Of a stretch of 64,000 nucleotides of DNA, positions 24,702 through 33,787 are shown piece by piece (position 1 is the stretch's first letter; each line of letters begins with the position of its first letter). Origin of the DNA: Antarctobacter albus (lineage in GTDB: Bacteria > Pseudomonadota > Alphaproteobacteria > Rhodobacterales > Rhodobacteraceae); assembly GCF_900101505.1 (NCBI RefSeq), contig NZ_FMZI01000013.1, forward strand, positions 1-64,000, read 5' to 3'. The notes below the pieces were generated by a model, which saw only the letters and a program-made list of their open reading frames with translations, did not search any database and had not been told where the DNA came from. The translations under genes and the position numbers were made by a program.

Positions 24702-27050
24702 GTGAGCACCACCGCCGACCGCATCGCCCGCACCATCGCCACCGAGATCGCTGCCAGCGCGGCACAGGTCACCGCAGCGGTCGGGCTGCTGGACGAAGGG
24801 GCGACGGTGCCCTTCGTCGCCCGCTACCGCAAGGAGGTGACCGGCGGCCTCGACGACACCCAGCTGCGCACCCTGGCCGACCGCCTGACCTATCTGCGCG
24901 AGATGGAGGCACGGCGCGCAACGATCCTCGATTCGATCAAGGGGCAGGGCAAGCTGACCGACGACCTGGCCCGCGCCATTGCGCAGGCCGACACGAAGGC
25001 GACGCTGGAAGACATCTATCTGCCCTACAAGCCCAAGCGGCGCACCAAGGCGATGATCGCCCGTGAAAACGGGTTGGAGCCGCTGTTGCGCGCGATCGAG
25101 GAAAACCGGGACGCGGACCCGGCCAAGCTGGCCGAGGGCTATACCGGCGAGGCGGTCGAGACGGTCAAGGCCGCGCTGGAAGGTGCGCGCGACATCCTGG
25201 CCGAAGAGCTGACCGAGAACGCCGACCTGCTGGGGCGGCTGCGCGACTACATGATGCGCGAGGCGGTCATCACGGCGCGGGTGCAGCCGGGCAAGGAAGA
25301 GGCCGGCGCCAAGTTCAGCGACTACTTCGACCACCGCGAAAGCTGGGCCAAGATCCCCGGTCACCGGGCGCTGGCCATCCTGCGCGCGGCCAAGGAAGAA
25401 GTGGTGACCATCGAGATCGCGCCCGAGGGCGAAGAGGGCGCGACCCGCGCCGTCGGCATCGTCTGCACCGCCATCGGCATTCCCGGCGACGGTCCGGGCG
25501 ACCAGTGGCTGCGCACGGCTGCTGGCTGGACCTGGCGGGTCAAGCTGTCGCTGTCGATGTATGTCGACCTGCTGACCGACCTGCGCCGTCGCGCGCACGA
25601 AGAGGCGATTGGCGTCTTTGCCCGCAACCTCAAGGACCTGCTGCTGGCCGCGCCTGCGGGCAACCGCCCGACGCTGGGCCTGGACCCGGGCATCCGGACG
25701 GGGGTCAAGGCGGCCGTGGTCGATGCCACCGGCAAGCTGGTCGAGACGGCGACGCTCTACCCTTTCCAGCCGCGGATGGACCTGCGCGGCGCGCAAGAGG
25801 CGATTGCCCGCATGGTCAAGAAGCACGGGGTCGAGCTGATCGCCATCGGCAACGGCACCGCCAGCCGCGAGACCGAGCGCATGGTGGCCGACACGCTGAA
25901 ACTGATCGAGGGACCGAAGCCCACAAAGGTCGTCGTGTCGGAGGCCGGCGCCTCTGTCTACTCGGCCTCGGAACTGGCCGCGAAAGAGTTTCCCGATCTC
26001 GACGTCTCCCTGCGCGGGGCGGTGTCCATCGCCCGGCGCCTGCAGGATCCGCTGGCCGAACTGGTCAAGATCACGCCCGAAAGCATCGGCGTGGGCCAGT
26101 ATCAGCACGATGTCGACCAGCGCCGCCTGGCGCAGGCGCTGGAGGCGGTGGTCGAGGACGCGGTGAACGCCGTCGGGGTCGATCTGAACATCGCCTCGGC
26201 ACCCTTGCTGGCGCATGTGGCCGGCCTGGGTCCGCGCCTGGCAGAGGCCATCGTGGCACATCGTGACGCGACAGGGGCATTCCCTTCGCGCAAGGCGCTG
26301 CTCAAGGTGTCGGGCCTTGGCCCCAAGGCGTTTGAACAATGTGCGGGCTTCCTGCGCATCCGCGAAGGGGAAGAGCCGCTGGATGCCTCTTCGGTCCACC
26401 CCGAGGCCTACGACGTGGCGCGCCGGATCGTGTCGGCCTGCGGGCGGGACATCCGTTCGATCATGGGTCAACCCACCGCCCTGCGTGGCCTGCGAGCCGA
26501 GGATTTCGTCGACGACACCTTTGGCCTGCCGACCGTGCGGGACATCCTGTCGGAACTGGAAAAACCGGGCCGCGACCCGCGCCCCGAGTTCAAGACCGCC
26601 AGCTTTGCCGACGGGGTCGAGGACATCAAGGACCTCAAGCCGGGCATGATGCTGGAAGGGACGGTGACGAATGTCGCGGCCTTTGGCGCCTTTGTCGACG
26701 TGGGTGTGCACCAGGACGGTCTGGTGCATGTCAGCCAACTGGCAGACCGTTTCGTCAAGGACCCGCACGAGGTGGTCAAGGCCGGGGACGTGGTGCGTGT
26801 ACGCGTGACGGAGGTGGATATTCCGCGCAAGCGGATCGGCTTGTCGATGCGCAAGGACGGGGGGGATCGACAGGCTTCCGGTCGCGACTCCGGGCCAAAG
26901 GGCAAGACCGCCGGCGCCGGTGGCAAGGGGCGCCCGCCCAAGCATGGCGGCCGTCAAGGCGGTGGCCAGTCGGGTGGTCAATCCGGGGGCAAGTCCGGGG
27001 GACAGGGCGCTCTGGGCGATGCCCTGCTGGCGGCGATGAAGAAGAAATGA
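24702..27050 (+). CDS. tex: Tex-type RNA-binding transcription accessory protein
   Basis: 782 residues from a GTG start with GGAGGACGC just upstream. It shows the Tex layout: N-terminal helical region, YqgF-like domain (LGLDPGIRTGVKAAVVD, about 325-341), helix-hairpin-helix segments (about 500-570), and an S1 RNA-binding domain (LKPGMMLEGTVTNVAAFGAF, about 645-664). The last 60 residues are a Gly/Gln/Ser/Lys-rich tail, longer and more repetitive than in most Tex proteins. A 7-bp terminator stem follows at 27058-27077. Tex is a housekeeping factor whose exact biochemical role is debated. Confidence 0.95.
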   Translation: MSTTADRIARTIATEIAASAAQVTAAVGLLDEGATVPFVARYRKEVTGGLDDTQLRTLADRLTYLREMEARRATILDSIKGQGKLTDDLARAIAQADTKATLEDIYLPYKPKRRTKAMIARENGLEPLLRAIEENRDADPAKLAEGYTGEAVETVKAALEGARDILAEELTENADLLGRLRDYMMREAVITARVQPGKEEAGAKFSDYFDHRESWAKIPGHRALAILRAAKEEVVTIEIAPEGEEGATRAVGIVCTAIGIPGDGPGDQWLRTAAGWTWRVKLSLSMYVDLLTDLRRRAHEEAIGVFARNLKDLLLAAPAGNRPTLGLDPGIRTGVKAAVVDATGKLVETATLYPFQPRMDLRGAQEAIARMVKKHGVELIAIGNGTASRETERMVADTLKLIEGPKPTKVVVSEAGASVYSASELAAKEFPDLDVSLRGAVSIARRLQDPLAELVKITPESIGVGQYQHDVDQRRLAQALEAVVEDAVNAVGVDLNIASAPLLAHVAGLGPRLAEAIVAHRDATGAFPSRKALLKVSGLGPKAFEQCAGFLRIREGEEPLDASSVHPEAYDVARRIVSACGRDIRSIMGQPTALRGLRAEDFVDDTFGLPTVRDILSELEKPGRDPRPEFKTASFADGVEDIKDLKPGMMLEGTVTNVAAFGAFVDVGVHQDGLVHVSQLADRFVKDPHEVVKAGDVVRVRVTEVDIPRKRIGLSMRKDGGDRQASGRDSGPKGKTAGAGGKGRPPKHGGRQGGGQSGGQSGGKSGGQGALGDALLAAMKKK

Positions 27051-27057
27051 GAATAGC

Positions 27058-27077
27058 GGGGCGGCCAGTGCCGCCCC
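27058..27077 (+). terminator. Rho-independent-like terminator after tex
   Basis: GGGGCGG and CCGCCCC form a 7-base-pair stem with a six-base loop (CCAGTG), followed by TTCGTTT. It is seven bases after the tex stop, and the next gene on the other strand ends at 27121, so it may serve both. Confidence 0.65.
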
Positions 27078-27120
27078 TTCGTTTGTCCAGGCCGGGTGCA
27101 ATCCGGGGGCGCTGTCCCAG

Positions 27121-28320
27121 TCACCCAGGTTTCGCCGCCGCTCCGCTTTCGAACATCCGCGCGATCCTGTCAGCATCAAAGCCCGCCTCGGCCAGCACTT
27201 CGGCGGAATGCTCTCCGATGCGCGGGGGGGCGCGGTCGATGGCGGGATTTCCGGCAGACATCAGGAAGGGCGCGACCGGCACCTTGTAGGTTCCCTCGCG
27301 TCCCTCGGGGGCGTCCAGCTCGTGCAGAACGCCGCGATGATCCAGCTGCGGATCGGCCAGGGCCTCGTCCAGCCCGCGCACGCGGCCAGCGGGAACGCGA
27401 TGGTCACGCAGAAATACCTCCCACTCGGCGGCGCTGCGCGTGGCGAGGATGCGCGCCAGCAGCGCCTCTTCGCGGTCGTAGTCGTCAAAGCGTTCGTTGT
27501 TCGAGTGCTTGACCATCTCGGGGTGGCCCAATGCCTCCCACAGGCGTTTCTGCTGTCGCAGGTTGGCGGCGCCCAGCATCAGCTTGCCCTCGGCGCAATC
27601 ATAGGTGCCCAGGCCCGCCACGGCATAGCGGTTGCCCTCGGGGCGGGGCGCCTTGCCGGCGGCGGTCAGGGCGGTGACATGGGTGCTCATCAGCATCAGC
27701 GTGGCGTCGAACATGGCCAGGTCGACATGCTGGCCGACCCCGGTCTGGCTGCGCTGGAACAGGGCGGCGGCGATCGCGAAGGCGGTCATGTAGCCGGTCG
27801 AATAGTCCACCACCGGCGCCCCGGTCTTGAGCGGTGCGACCTCGGGTGTGCCCGTTGCGGCCATCAGGCCGGAAATCGCCTGGAACACGTTGTCATAGCC
27901 GGTTTCCTCGCGCCGTGGGCCATCGTGTCCGAAGGCCGAGACAGAGCAGTAGACCAGCCGCGGATTCAGCGCCGCCATGTCGTTATAGCCCAGCCCCAGG
28001 GTCTCCAGCGCGCCGGGCCGGTAGTTCTGCACGAAGACATCCGCCGTCTTCAGAAGGACGCGCAGGGCTGCGCGCCCGTCCTCTGTCTTGAGATCAAGCG
28101 CAAGGGACCGCTTGTTGGCGCCTTGTGCCAGGTAGGTTGTGCCCATGCCCGCGTCGTTCAGCGCCCTGTCGGGGCCCTGGATGCGCACCTGGTCTGGGTC
28201 GTCCGGGCGATCGATCTTGATGACGTCGGCGCCCAGAACGGCCAGTTGGTACGAGGCGAAGGGGCCGGCAAGCACATGGGTCGCGTCGATGACGCGCAGG
28301 CCGTCAAAGGCTCGGGGCAT
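27121..28320 (-). CDS. CaiB/BaiF (class III) CoA-transferase
   Basis: 399 residues from MPRAFDGLRVIDATHVLAGP, with AAGGAGA upstream. It has the family features: GADVIKIDRP (about 30-39), NKRSLALDLKTEDG (about 68-81), and the segment with the catalytic aspartate in TGAPVVDYSTGY (Asp at about 168). These enzymes move CoA between carboxylic acids, producing a CoA thioester for degradation. It is followed by an AbrB-type membrane protein gene upstream on the same strand (19-base gap), so the two form a small operon. Acceptor acid unknown. Confidence 0.9.
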   Translation of the reverse strand: MPRAFDGLRVIDATHVLAGPFASYQLAVLGADVIKIDRPDDPDQVRIQGPDRALNDAGMGTTYLAQGANKRSLALDLKTEDGRAALRVLLKTADVFVQNYRPGALETLGLGYNDMAALNPRLVYCSVSAFGHDGPRREETGYDNVFQAISGLMAATGTPEVAPLKTGAPVVDYSTGYMTAFAIAAALFQRSQTGVGQHVDLAMFDATLMLMSTHVTALTAAGKAPRPEGNRYAVAGLGTYDCAEGKLMLGAANLRQQKRLWEALGHPEMVKHSNNERFDDYDREEALLARILATRSAAEWEVFLRDHRVPAGRVRGLDEALADPQLDHRGVLHELDAPEGREGTYKVPVAPFLMSAGNPAIDRAPPRIGEHSAEVLAEAGFDADRIARMFESGAAAKPG

Positions 28321-28339
28321 TGGGGTCTCCTTTTCCGGG

Positions 28340-29389
28340 TCAGCGCCCGGTGTCGCGGCGGGCAGAGGCATCGGCGCGGTTCGAAAGCCGCGCGATCCAG
28401 CCCGCGTTGGGCATGATGACGAAGATGCGGGTGAGGTGCATGGCCGTGACCAGCGCCACGTCCTGGGCCAGGATGCCGGCGGTCAGGGCCATTTCGGTCA
28501 CGCCCCCGGGCGCGATGCCCAGCATGACCGTGGCAAAGGGCGCGCCAAAGACCCGCGACAGCGCCCAGGCGCCCAGGCCGCAGGTCGCCAGCAGCAGGCC
28601 CGAGGACAAAAGCGCGGACCCCAGAAGCGGGCCGCCCAGCAGCTCGCGCCGAAAGGCCCCGCCCAGCCAGGTGCCCAGCACGATCTGCGCGGCGGCCAGC
28701 AGCGGTCCGGGCATGTCGAAGGCGGGCAGGTCCAGCGAGGAAATCAGTGCCGCCATGAAGAGCGGGCCAAGGAAGTAGGGGTTGGCCAGGCGGATGGCGC
28801 GAAAGAGCACTGGTCCCAGCAGGGCGCCCGCCAGCGTCAGCGCGGCGCCGGTCAGGCCGTCCCGGCGCAATGCCTCCGGGGACGGGGCAGGGCCGTCCGT
28901 CCCGGCGTACAGCAGGATCGGGATGACCGTGACCACCAGCGCGATGCGCAGGGTTTGCGACAGGATGACGGGGGCGGTCGGCACCCCGTGGTGTTCGGCC
29001 ATGACCACGGCCTCGACCGGCGAGGTCGGCACGACGGCGAGGAAATTGGCCACCAGGCTGCCTCCAAAGAGCCGCCGTTGCAGCCGGGCGACCAGCATCG
29101 CCGCCATTAACACCCAGAGGCTGACGGCAATCAGCAGGGGCGCGGTGGCCAGGAGCGCGTGCAGCGCCTCGGGCGTGAAATGCGCGCCGACGAAAGTGGC
29201 GACGGTGATCTGTCCGAAGGGCCGGATCCGGGTCGGCACCCGTTCGGTGAACAGTCCCGATGCCGTTGCAGCCGCCGTCAGGACAAGCGGGCCGATCATC
29301 CAGGGGAGCGGCGCGCCGAGCAGGGACATCAGGTAGCCCGCGGCGGTCGCGGCAAGAAAGAGCACCGGCAGCGCCGGGGAGATGCGCAT
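28340..29389 (-). CDS. AbrB-family membrane protein
   Basis: 349 residues with about ten predicted spans and two internal repeats (for example GAPLPWMIGPLVLTA near residue 25 and the later EALRRDG-LTGAALTLAGALLGP repeat). The family is often annotated 'AbrB family transcriptional regulator' or 'ammonia monooxygenase', both misleading names; it is a membrane protein. Roles proposed for it include uptake or export, unproven. It lies upstream of the CoA-transferase on the minus strand and divergent from a TctBAC transporter. Function not determined. Confidence 0.8.
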   Translation of the reverse strand: MRISPALPVLFLAATAAGYLMSLLGAPLPWMIGPLVLTAAATASGLFTERVPTRIRPFGQITVATFVGAHFTPEALHALLATAPLLIAVSLWVLMAAMLVARLQRRLFGGSLVANFLAVVPTSPVEAVVMAEHHGVPTAPVILSQTLRIALVVTVIPILLYAGTDGPAPSPEALRRDGLTGAALTLAGALLGPVLFRAIRLANPYFLGPLFMAALISSLDLPAFDMPGPLLAAAQIVLGTWLGGAFRRELLGGPLLGSALLSSGLLLATCGLGAWALSRVFGAPFATVMLGIAPGGVTEMALTAGILAQDVALVTAMHLTRIFVIMPNAGWIARLSNRADASARRDTGR

Positions 29390-29467
29390 CGCTTTCCTCC
29401 AGAGATGGAACGGGGCGCCCGTGGTGGTGGGCGTGATGGGTGTTGTCTTTGGTGGGAGTATAAAGAG

Positions 29468-29484
29468 CTATAAAAATGATTCAA
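29468..29484 (+). promoter_or_regulatory. Shared motif CTA-N6-TGATTCAA
   Basis: CTA at 29468-29470, six bases, then TGATTCAA at 29477-29484. The same arrangement (CTA or TTA, six or seven bases, TGATTNAA) occurs at 39414 and 53228 upstream of other genes of the catabolic region. It could be a site for one of the two GntR paralogues. Confidence 0.4.
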
Positions 29485-29662
29485 TGGGGGCCGTGTTTGT
29501 GTCGAACCTTCATGCAGGCGCGGTGTCTGTGCGATACGTCGGAAGCGTTGAGAATAAGTGGCGTCCGATGGTGATGTGCTGTTGAGTGTGGGGTTATCAA
29601 ATTGATATTGATGGATTTTTCCTGAAGTGCCACCCAGGCGAGAGCTTCCTTGAAAACGCTAT

Positions 29663-29692
29663 TTGACAAAAAGCTATATTTCTATCTTTATT
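29663..29692 (+). promoter_or_regulatory. Candidate promoter of the tctBA operon
   Basis: TTGACA at 29663-29668 is a perfect -35. An 18-base spacer leads to TTTATT (29687-29692), a fair -10. About 80 bases of leader would precede the tctB start. AAGCTATATTT lies in the spacer, similar to the palindrome upstream of the TAXI gene, suggesting repressor control. Confidence 0.55.
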
Positions 29693-29780
29693 GGCGGCGT
29701 TCAGGATTCGCATGCTCATGTGCAGTCCGGGGCAAACCGCATGCATCGGCCGGAGGGGCGGTCGCCGGGAGGGGAGACAG

Positions 29781-30230
29781 ATGTACAGGATAGATTACAC
29801 CGATCTGGTCGGGGGGCTATTGCTGGTTGCGCTGGGCGCGGGCGTCAGCCTGGTCGCCATCCAGCACTACCCGCTGGGCACCCTGCAGCGCATGGGGCCG
29901 GGCATGTTCCCGGCGATCCTCGGTGTCGTGCTGGGCGGGCTGGGCATCATGCTGGCGCTGCAGGCGCTGCGCCGCACCGGCAAACGCCCGGACATCAGGG
30001 TCTTTTCGCCGCTCTTCGTCCTGGCCGGCGTCGCCAGCTTTGCGCTGCTGATCACGCCAGCGGGCCTGATCCCGGCCATCGTCTCGATCGTGGTGATCTC
30101 GTCCCTGGCGGAACTGCGCATCCGGCCTGTCAGCCTTGCGCTGCTTTGCCTTGCGCTGTGCCTGATGGCGCCGCTTGTCTTCGTCGTCGGCCTCGGCCTG
30201 CCCATTCCTCTGATCCGGTGGCCGCTCTGA
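29781..30230 (+). CDS. tctB: TctB-family small permease subunit
   Basis: 149 residues from MYRIDYTDLV, preceded by GGGAGGGGAG. Four predicted spans (about 8-26, 40-58, 78-110, 118-140), the usual TctB layout. Its stop (TGA) overlaps the tctA start (TGATG). It is part of a tripartite tricarboxylate transporter. A longer reading from 29691 lacks support. Substrate is not predictable from this subunit. Confidence 0.88.
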   Translation: MYRIDYTDLVGGLLLVALGAGVSLVAIQHYPLGTLQRMGPGMFPAILGVVLGGLGIMLALQALRRTGKRPDIRVFSPLFVLAGVASFALLITPAGLIPAIVSIVVISSLAELRIRPVSLALLCLALCLMAPLVFVVGLGLPIPLIRWPL

Positions 30231-31777
30231 TGGATTTCTTCAGCAATATCGGGCTGGGCTTCAGCGTCGCACTGAGCCTGACCAACATCTTCTACTGCTT
30301 TCTCGGTGCCCTCCTAGGCACGCTGGTGGGGGTGATCCCGGGCCTGGGCGTGCTGGCGGCGATCTCGATGCTGTTCCCGCTGACCTTCCACCTCGAGCCG
30401 ACCACGGCGCTGATCATGCTGGCCGGCATCTGGTACGGCACCACCTACGGCGGTTCGACCGCCTCGATCCTGCTGAACCTGCCGGGCACGCCCGCCAATG
30501 CCGTGACCTGCCTCGACGGCTACCCGATGGCGAAACAGGGGCGGGGCGGCGTTGCCCTGTTCATGACCACCGTGGCCTCGTTCTTTGGCGCGTCCTTCGG
30601 GATCATCCTGCTGACGCTGTTCACGCCGATCATCGCCGAATACGCGCTACAGTTCGGATCGGCCGAATATTTCGCCCTGATGCTGATGGGGCTGGTGGCG
30701 GCCTCGACCATTTCCGAAGGCTCGGCCATCAAGGGGCTGGCGATGGTCGTTTTGGGCATCATCATCGGCCTGGTCGGCATGGACACGCAAAGCGCCACGG
30801 TCCGCTTCAGCTTTGGCATCCTGGGCCTGCTGGAGGGCGTCAGCCTGATTGCGCTGGCGATGGGGGTCTTCGGTGTGGCCGAGATCATCATGTCGGTGCG
30901 CCGGGTCAAGACCGCCGACATCGACCCCGAAAGCCTGAAGCTGAAGGCGATCAAGCCCAGCCGGGACGAGATGCGCCGGTCCTGGTTCCCGATGCTGCGC
31001 GGGTCCTCGATGGGCTCGTTCTTCGGAACGCTTCCGGGCACCGGTCCGTCGATTGCCGCCTTCCTGTCCTATGCCATCGAAAAGCGGATCTCGCGCACGC
31101 CGGAACGTTTTGGCAAGGGCGCGATCGAGGGGATCATGGCGCCCGAGGCCGCAAACAATGCCGCCGACCAGACCGCCTTCATCCCGACGCTGAGCCTGGG
31201 CGTGCCCGGCAGTGCCACGATGGCCCTGATGCTGGGGGTGCTGATGATCCACGGCGTCGCGCCGGGGCCGAACCTGATTTCCTCGCAGCCAGAGCTGTTC
31301 TGGGGCCTCATCATGAGCTTCTGGGTCGGCAACCTGATCCTGCTTCTGCTCAACATTCCGCTGATCGGGGTTTGGGTGCGGATGCTGACGATCCCCTATC
31401 ACATCCTCTTTCCCGCCGTGCTGGCCTTCATCTGCATCGGCGCCTTCACCTCGGGCTTTTCGCCGCTGAACGTCTGGATGGTCTTTGCCTTCGGCGTGCT
31501 GGGCTACCTGATGCGGATCTTCCACTTTCCGGGTGCGCCGCTGTTGCTGGGCTTTGTCCTGGGGCCGCTGATGGAAGAGCATTTCCGCCGCGCGATGGTG
31601 CTGTCGCGGGGGGACTTCATGACCTTCTTCGAACGTCCCATCAGCGCGACGATCATGGCGCTGACCGGCCTCGTGCTGATCTGGGGCGTCGTCAGCGCCG
31701 AACGCAGCCGCAAGCGTCAACTGCTGTCCGAGGGCGAGGTGGATCACACCCCCGAGGCAACAGACAGGCCCACTTGA
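30230..31777 (+). CDS. tctA: TctA-family large permease subunit
   Basis: 515 residues from MDFFSNIGLGF. The family signatures are GVIPGLGVLAAISMLFP (about 36-52) and YGGSTASILLNLPGTPANAV (about 70-89), and a repeat around GTLPGTGPSIAAFLSYA (about 265-281), with about eleven spans. It is the main permease of the tripartite transporter, fed by the TctC-type binding protein encoded next. The substrate class is carboxylates; which one is unknown. The open frame continues upstream to 29663 but translation there is a shadow of tctB. Confidence 0.93.
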   Translation: MDFFSNIGLGFSVALSLTNIFYCFLGALLGTLVGVIPGLGVLAAISMLFPLTFHLEPTTALIMLAGIWYGTTYGGSTASILLNLPGTPANAVTCLDGYPMAKQGRGGVALFMTTVASFFGASFGIILLTLFTPIIAEYALQFGSAEYFALMLMGLVAASTISEGSAIKGLAMVVLGIIIGLVGMDTQSATVRFSFGILGLLEGVSLIALAMGVFGVAEIIMSVRRVKTADIDPESLKLKAIKPSRDEMRRSWFPMLRGSSMGSFFGTLPGTGPSIAAFLSYAIEKRISRTPERFGKGAIEGIMAPEAANNAADQTAFIPTLSLGVPGSATMALMLGVLMIHGVAPGPNLISSQPELFWGLIMSFWVGNLILLLLNIPLIGVWVRMLTIPYHILFPAVLAFICIGAFTSGFSPLNVWMVFAFGVLGYLMRIFHFPGAPLLLGFVLGPLMEEHFRRAMVLSRGDFMTFFERPISATIMALTGLVLIWGVVSAERSRKRQLLSEGEVDHTPEATDRPT

Positions 31778-31816
31778 CGCAAAGACCCGAACGTATCCAA
31801 CCAAGGAGGAGACCCC

Positions 31817-32767
31817 ATGAAATCCATTCTGACCGCAGCCGCCGTGGCGCTGGGACTGGCCCAGCCGCTGGCCGCACAGGACTTTCCCACCGGACCGGTG
31901 ACGATCATCGTTCCCTATTCTCCCTCGGGCAACACCGACGTGTTCACCCGCCACCTTGCCCCCTATCTCGAAGAGAAATGGGGTCAGCCGATCGTCATCG
32001 ACAACCGCCCCGGCGGCGGGTCGATGGTGGGCACGGCCATCGTCGCCCAGGCAGAGCCGGACGGCCATACGCTGCTGGTGACCACCTCGGCCTTTGTGAC
32101 CGCTCCTGCAATCCAGACCTCTCTGCCCTTCGATTCCCGTGAGGCATTTGCGCCTGTCGCCAATGTCGGCCACGTCTCCTACGTGCTTGTGACCAACGGA
32201 GACTCCGGCTTCGACACGCTTGAGGACTTCATCGCCCAGAGCAAGGACGCGCCGAAATTCGCCGCCACGGCGGGGCTGGGCACGACCACGCATTTCGCCA
32301 TCGAGAAGTTCATCGCAGACAGTGGCGCCGACGTGGACGTGGTGCACTTCAAGGGCGGCGGCCCCGCAGTCGTGTCGATCCTGTCCAAGGAAACCGACAT
32401 CTACGGCTCTTCGATCAGCTCGGCCGGTGAGAACCTCAAGACCGGCAAGGTCAAGGCGCTGGCGGTGCTGGGCAACGAGCGCATCGACGCATTGCCGGAC
32501 GTGCCATCGACCGCGGAACTGGGCTTTCCGGATCTCGAGATCAAGCAGTGGGTGGGCATGTTCGCCCCCGCCGGTACCGATCCGGCCATCGTTGCCAAGA
32601 TCAACGCCGACGTGAACGAGGCCCTGCAGACCCCCGAGTTCGTCGCCACCGTCACCCCGCTGGACTGGACCCTGTTCCAGAGCACGCCCGAGGGCTTTGC
32701 CCAGCAGGTCGACGAGGAGTTGACCAAGTGGAAGGCGCTGGCCGTCTCCCAGGGCATCAGCAAGTGA
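31817..32767 (+). CDS. tctC: TctC/Bug-family tripartite transporter substrate-binding protein
   Basis: 316 residues. Signal peptide about 1-21 (AQPLAAQ-DF). The Bug-family motif PVTIIVPYSPSGNTDVFTR (about 28-46) and NRPGGGSMVGT (about 65-75) are clear, as is DIYGSSISS (about 193-201). It is the periplasmic receptor of the tctBA pair. A GC stem-loop follows at 32775-32800. In this family ligands are usually carboxylates bound through their carboxyl groups. Confidence 0.92.
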   Translation: MKSILTAAAVALGLAQPLAAQDFPTGPVTIIVPYSPSGNTDVFTRHLAPYLEEKWGQPIVIDNRPGGGSMVGTAIVAQAEPDGHTLLVTTSAFVTAPAIQTSLPFDSREAFAPVANVGHVSYVLVTNGDSGFDTLEDFIAQSKDAPKFAATAGLGTTTHFAIEKFIADSGADVDVVHFKGGGPAVVSILSKETDIYGSSISSAGENLKTGKVKALAVLGNERIDALPDVPSTAELGFPDLEIKQWVGMFAPAGTDPAIVAKINADVNEALQTPEFVATVTPLDWTLFQSTPEGFAQQVDEELTKWKALAVSQGISK

Positions 32768-32774
32768 CCCCGCG

Positions 32775-32800
32775 CGGGCCGGCCCTTGCCGGTCGGCCCG
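32775..32800 (+). other. Intercistronic stem-loop after the TctC-type gene
   Basis: CGGGCCGGCC pairs with GGTCGGCCCG (one G-U pair) around a six-base loop, eight bases after the binding-protein stop. No T-run follows. It likely stabilises upstream mRNA or reduces read-through to the dehydrogenase gene. Confidence 0.55.
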
Positions 32801-32824
32801 TCCACCCAGAACCCGGAGCGTAGC

Positions 32825-33787
32825 ATGACCGACCTGCCCATCTGTGCCATCCTCGACGACTATCAGGACGCGGCCCTTGCCTGCGCCGACTGGTCCGCGC
32901 TGGACGGACGGATCAACCTGCGCCGCTACGATGCCCACCTGGGTGACGAGGACGCGGTGGCGCGGGCATTGGCGGATTGCACGGTGATCGTGGCGATGCG
33001 GGAACGGACGCCGTTCCCGGCAAGCCTGCTGCGCCGGCTGCCGAGGCTCAAGCTGCTGGTCACGACGGGCATGCGCAATCGCAGCATCGACCTGCAGGCT
33101 GCGGCGGACCTCGGCATCACCGTCTGCGGTACCGGTGCCGCGGGGAACCCTGCGGCGGAACTGGCCTGGGGCGGGTTGTTGGCCTTCATGCGGCAACTGC
33201 CCGAGGAAGTCGCGAATTTCCGCGCCGGAGGCCCCTGGCAGACCGGGCTGGGCCGGTCGCTGCAGCACAAGCGGCTGGGCATTGTCGGGCTGGGCAAGCT
33301 GGGCCGCCAGATGGCGCGGTTTGGCCAGGCCTTCGGGATGGAGGTCTGCGGCTGGACCCGCAGCGACCTTGAGGCGCGGGCCGAAACGCTGGGGATCGAA
33401 CCGGTCGACCTGCCCGGGCTCTTTGCCTCCAGCGATGTCATTACGATCCAGCTGTCCCTGGTGGACGGCACCCGGGGGCTGGTGTCCGCGGATCTGCTGG
33501 GGCGGATGCGCCCCGACGCGGTTCTGGTGAACACCTCGCGCGGCCCCATCGTGGATGAGGCGGCGCTGATCGCGGCACTGGAGTGCCAACGGATCGGTGG
33601 GGCCGTGCTGGATGTCTTCGATCAGGAGCCGCTGCCTGCCGACCACCCCTATCGCCGCCTGACCAACGTGCTGGCCACGCCGCACATCGGCTACGTCACG
33701 CAAGAGAATTATCGCGTCTACTACCGCGAGGCGGTGGAAAACGTGGACAACTGGCTGGAGGGCAGGTTGCTGCGCGCGCTGACATGA
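32825..33787 (+). CDS. D-2-hydroxyacid dehydrogenase family protein
   Basis: 320 residues from MTDLPICAILDDYQDAAL. NAD-binding Rossmann motif LGIVGLGKLGRQMARFGQAF (about 154-173), and the three catalytic regions: NTSRGPIVDEAAL (Arg about 241), DVFDQEPLP (Glu about 270) and ATPHIGYVT (His about 288). It would interconvert a 2-keto acid and a D-2-hydroxy acid. The catabolic operon context suggests oxidation or reduction of an intermediate of the imported carboxylate. The stop overlaps the gntR start by ATGA. Confidence 0.9.
   Translation: MTDLPICAILDDYQDAALACADWSALDGRINLRRYDAHLGDEDAVARALADCTVIVAMRERTPFPASLLRRLPRLKLLVTTGMRNRSIDLQAAADLGITVCGTGAAGNPAAELAWGGLLAFMRQLPEEVANFRAGGPWQTGLGRSLQHKRLGIVGLGKLGRQMARFGQAFGMEVCGWTRSDLEARAETLGIEPVDLPGLFASSDVITIQLSLVDGTRGLVSADLLGRMRPDAVLVNTSRGPIVDEAALIAALECQRIGGAVLDVFDQEPLPADHPYRRLTNVLATPHIGYVTQENYRVYYREAVENVDNWLEGRLLRALT

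Larger units (their letters stand above)
29390..29780. other. AT-rich divergent promoter region between abrB-like and tctB-like genes
   Basis: About 390 bases with no coding frame worth calling, and lower GC than its surroundings. It should hold divergent promoters. Two elements stand out: a motif near 29468-29484 shared with other catabolic promoters in the window, and a TTGACA promoter at 29663. A 62-residue minus frame (29481-29669) has no ribosome binding site. Confidence 0.6.

Noticed and set aside
24579-27179. 866-residue minus-strand frame across tex
   Set aside because: Antisense to a full-length Tex gene, whose domains are clear on the plus strand.
29481-29669. 62-residue minus frame in the abrB/tctB intergenic region
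   Set aside because: No ribosome binding site, no family, and it lies in a region with promoter-like elements.
30647-33703. 1018-residue minus-strand frame across tctA, tctC and the dehydrogenase
   Set aside because: It spans several well-supported plus-strand genes and an intergenic hairpin, so it cannot be a real gene.
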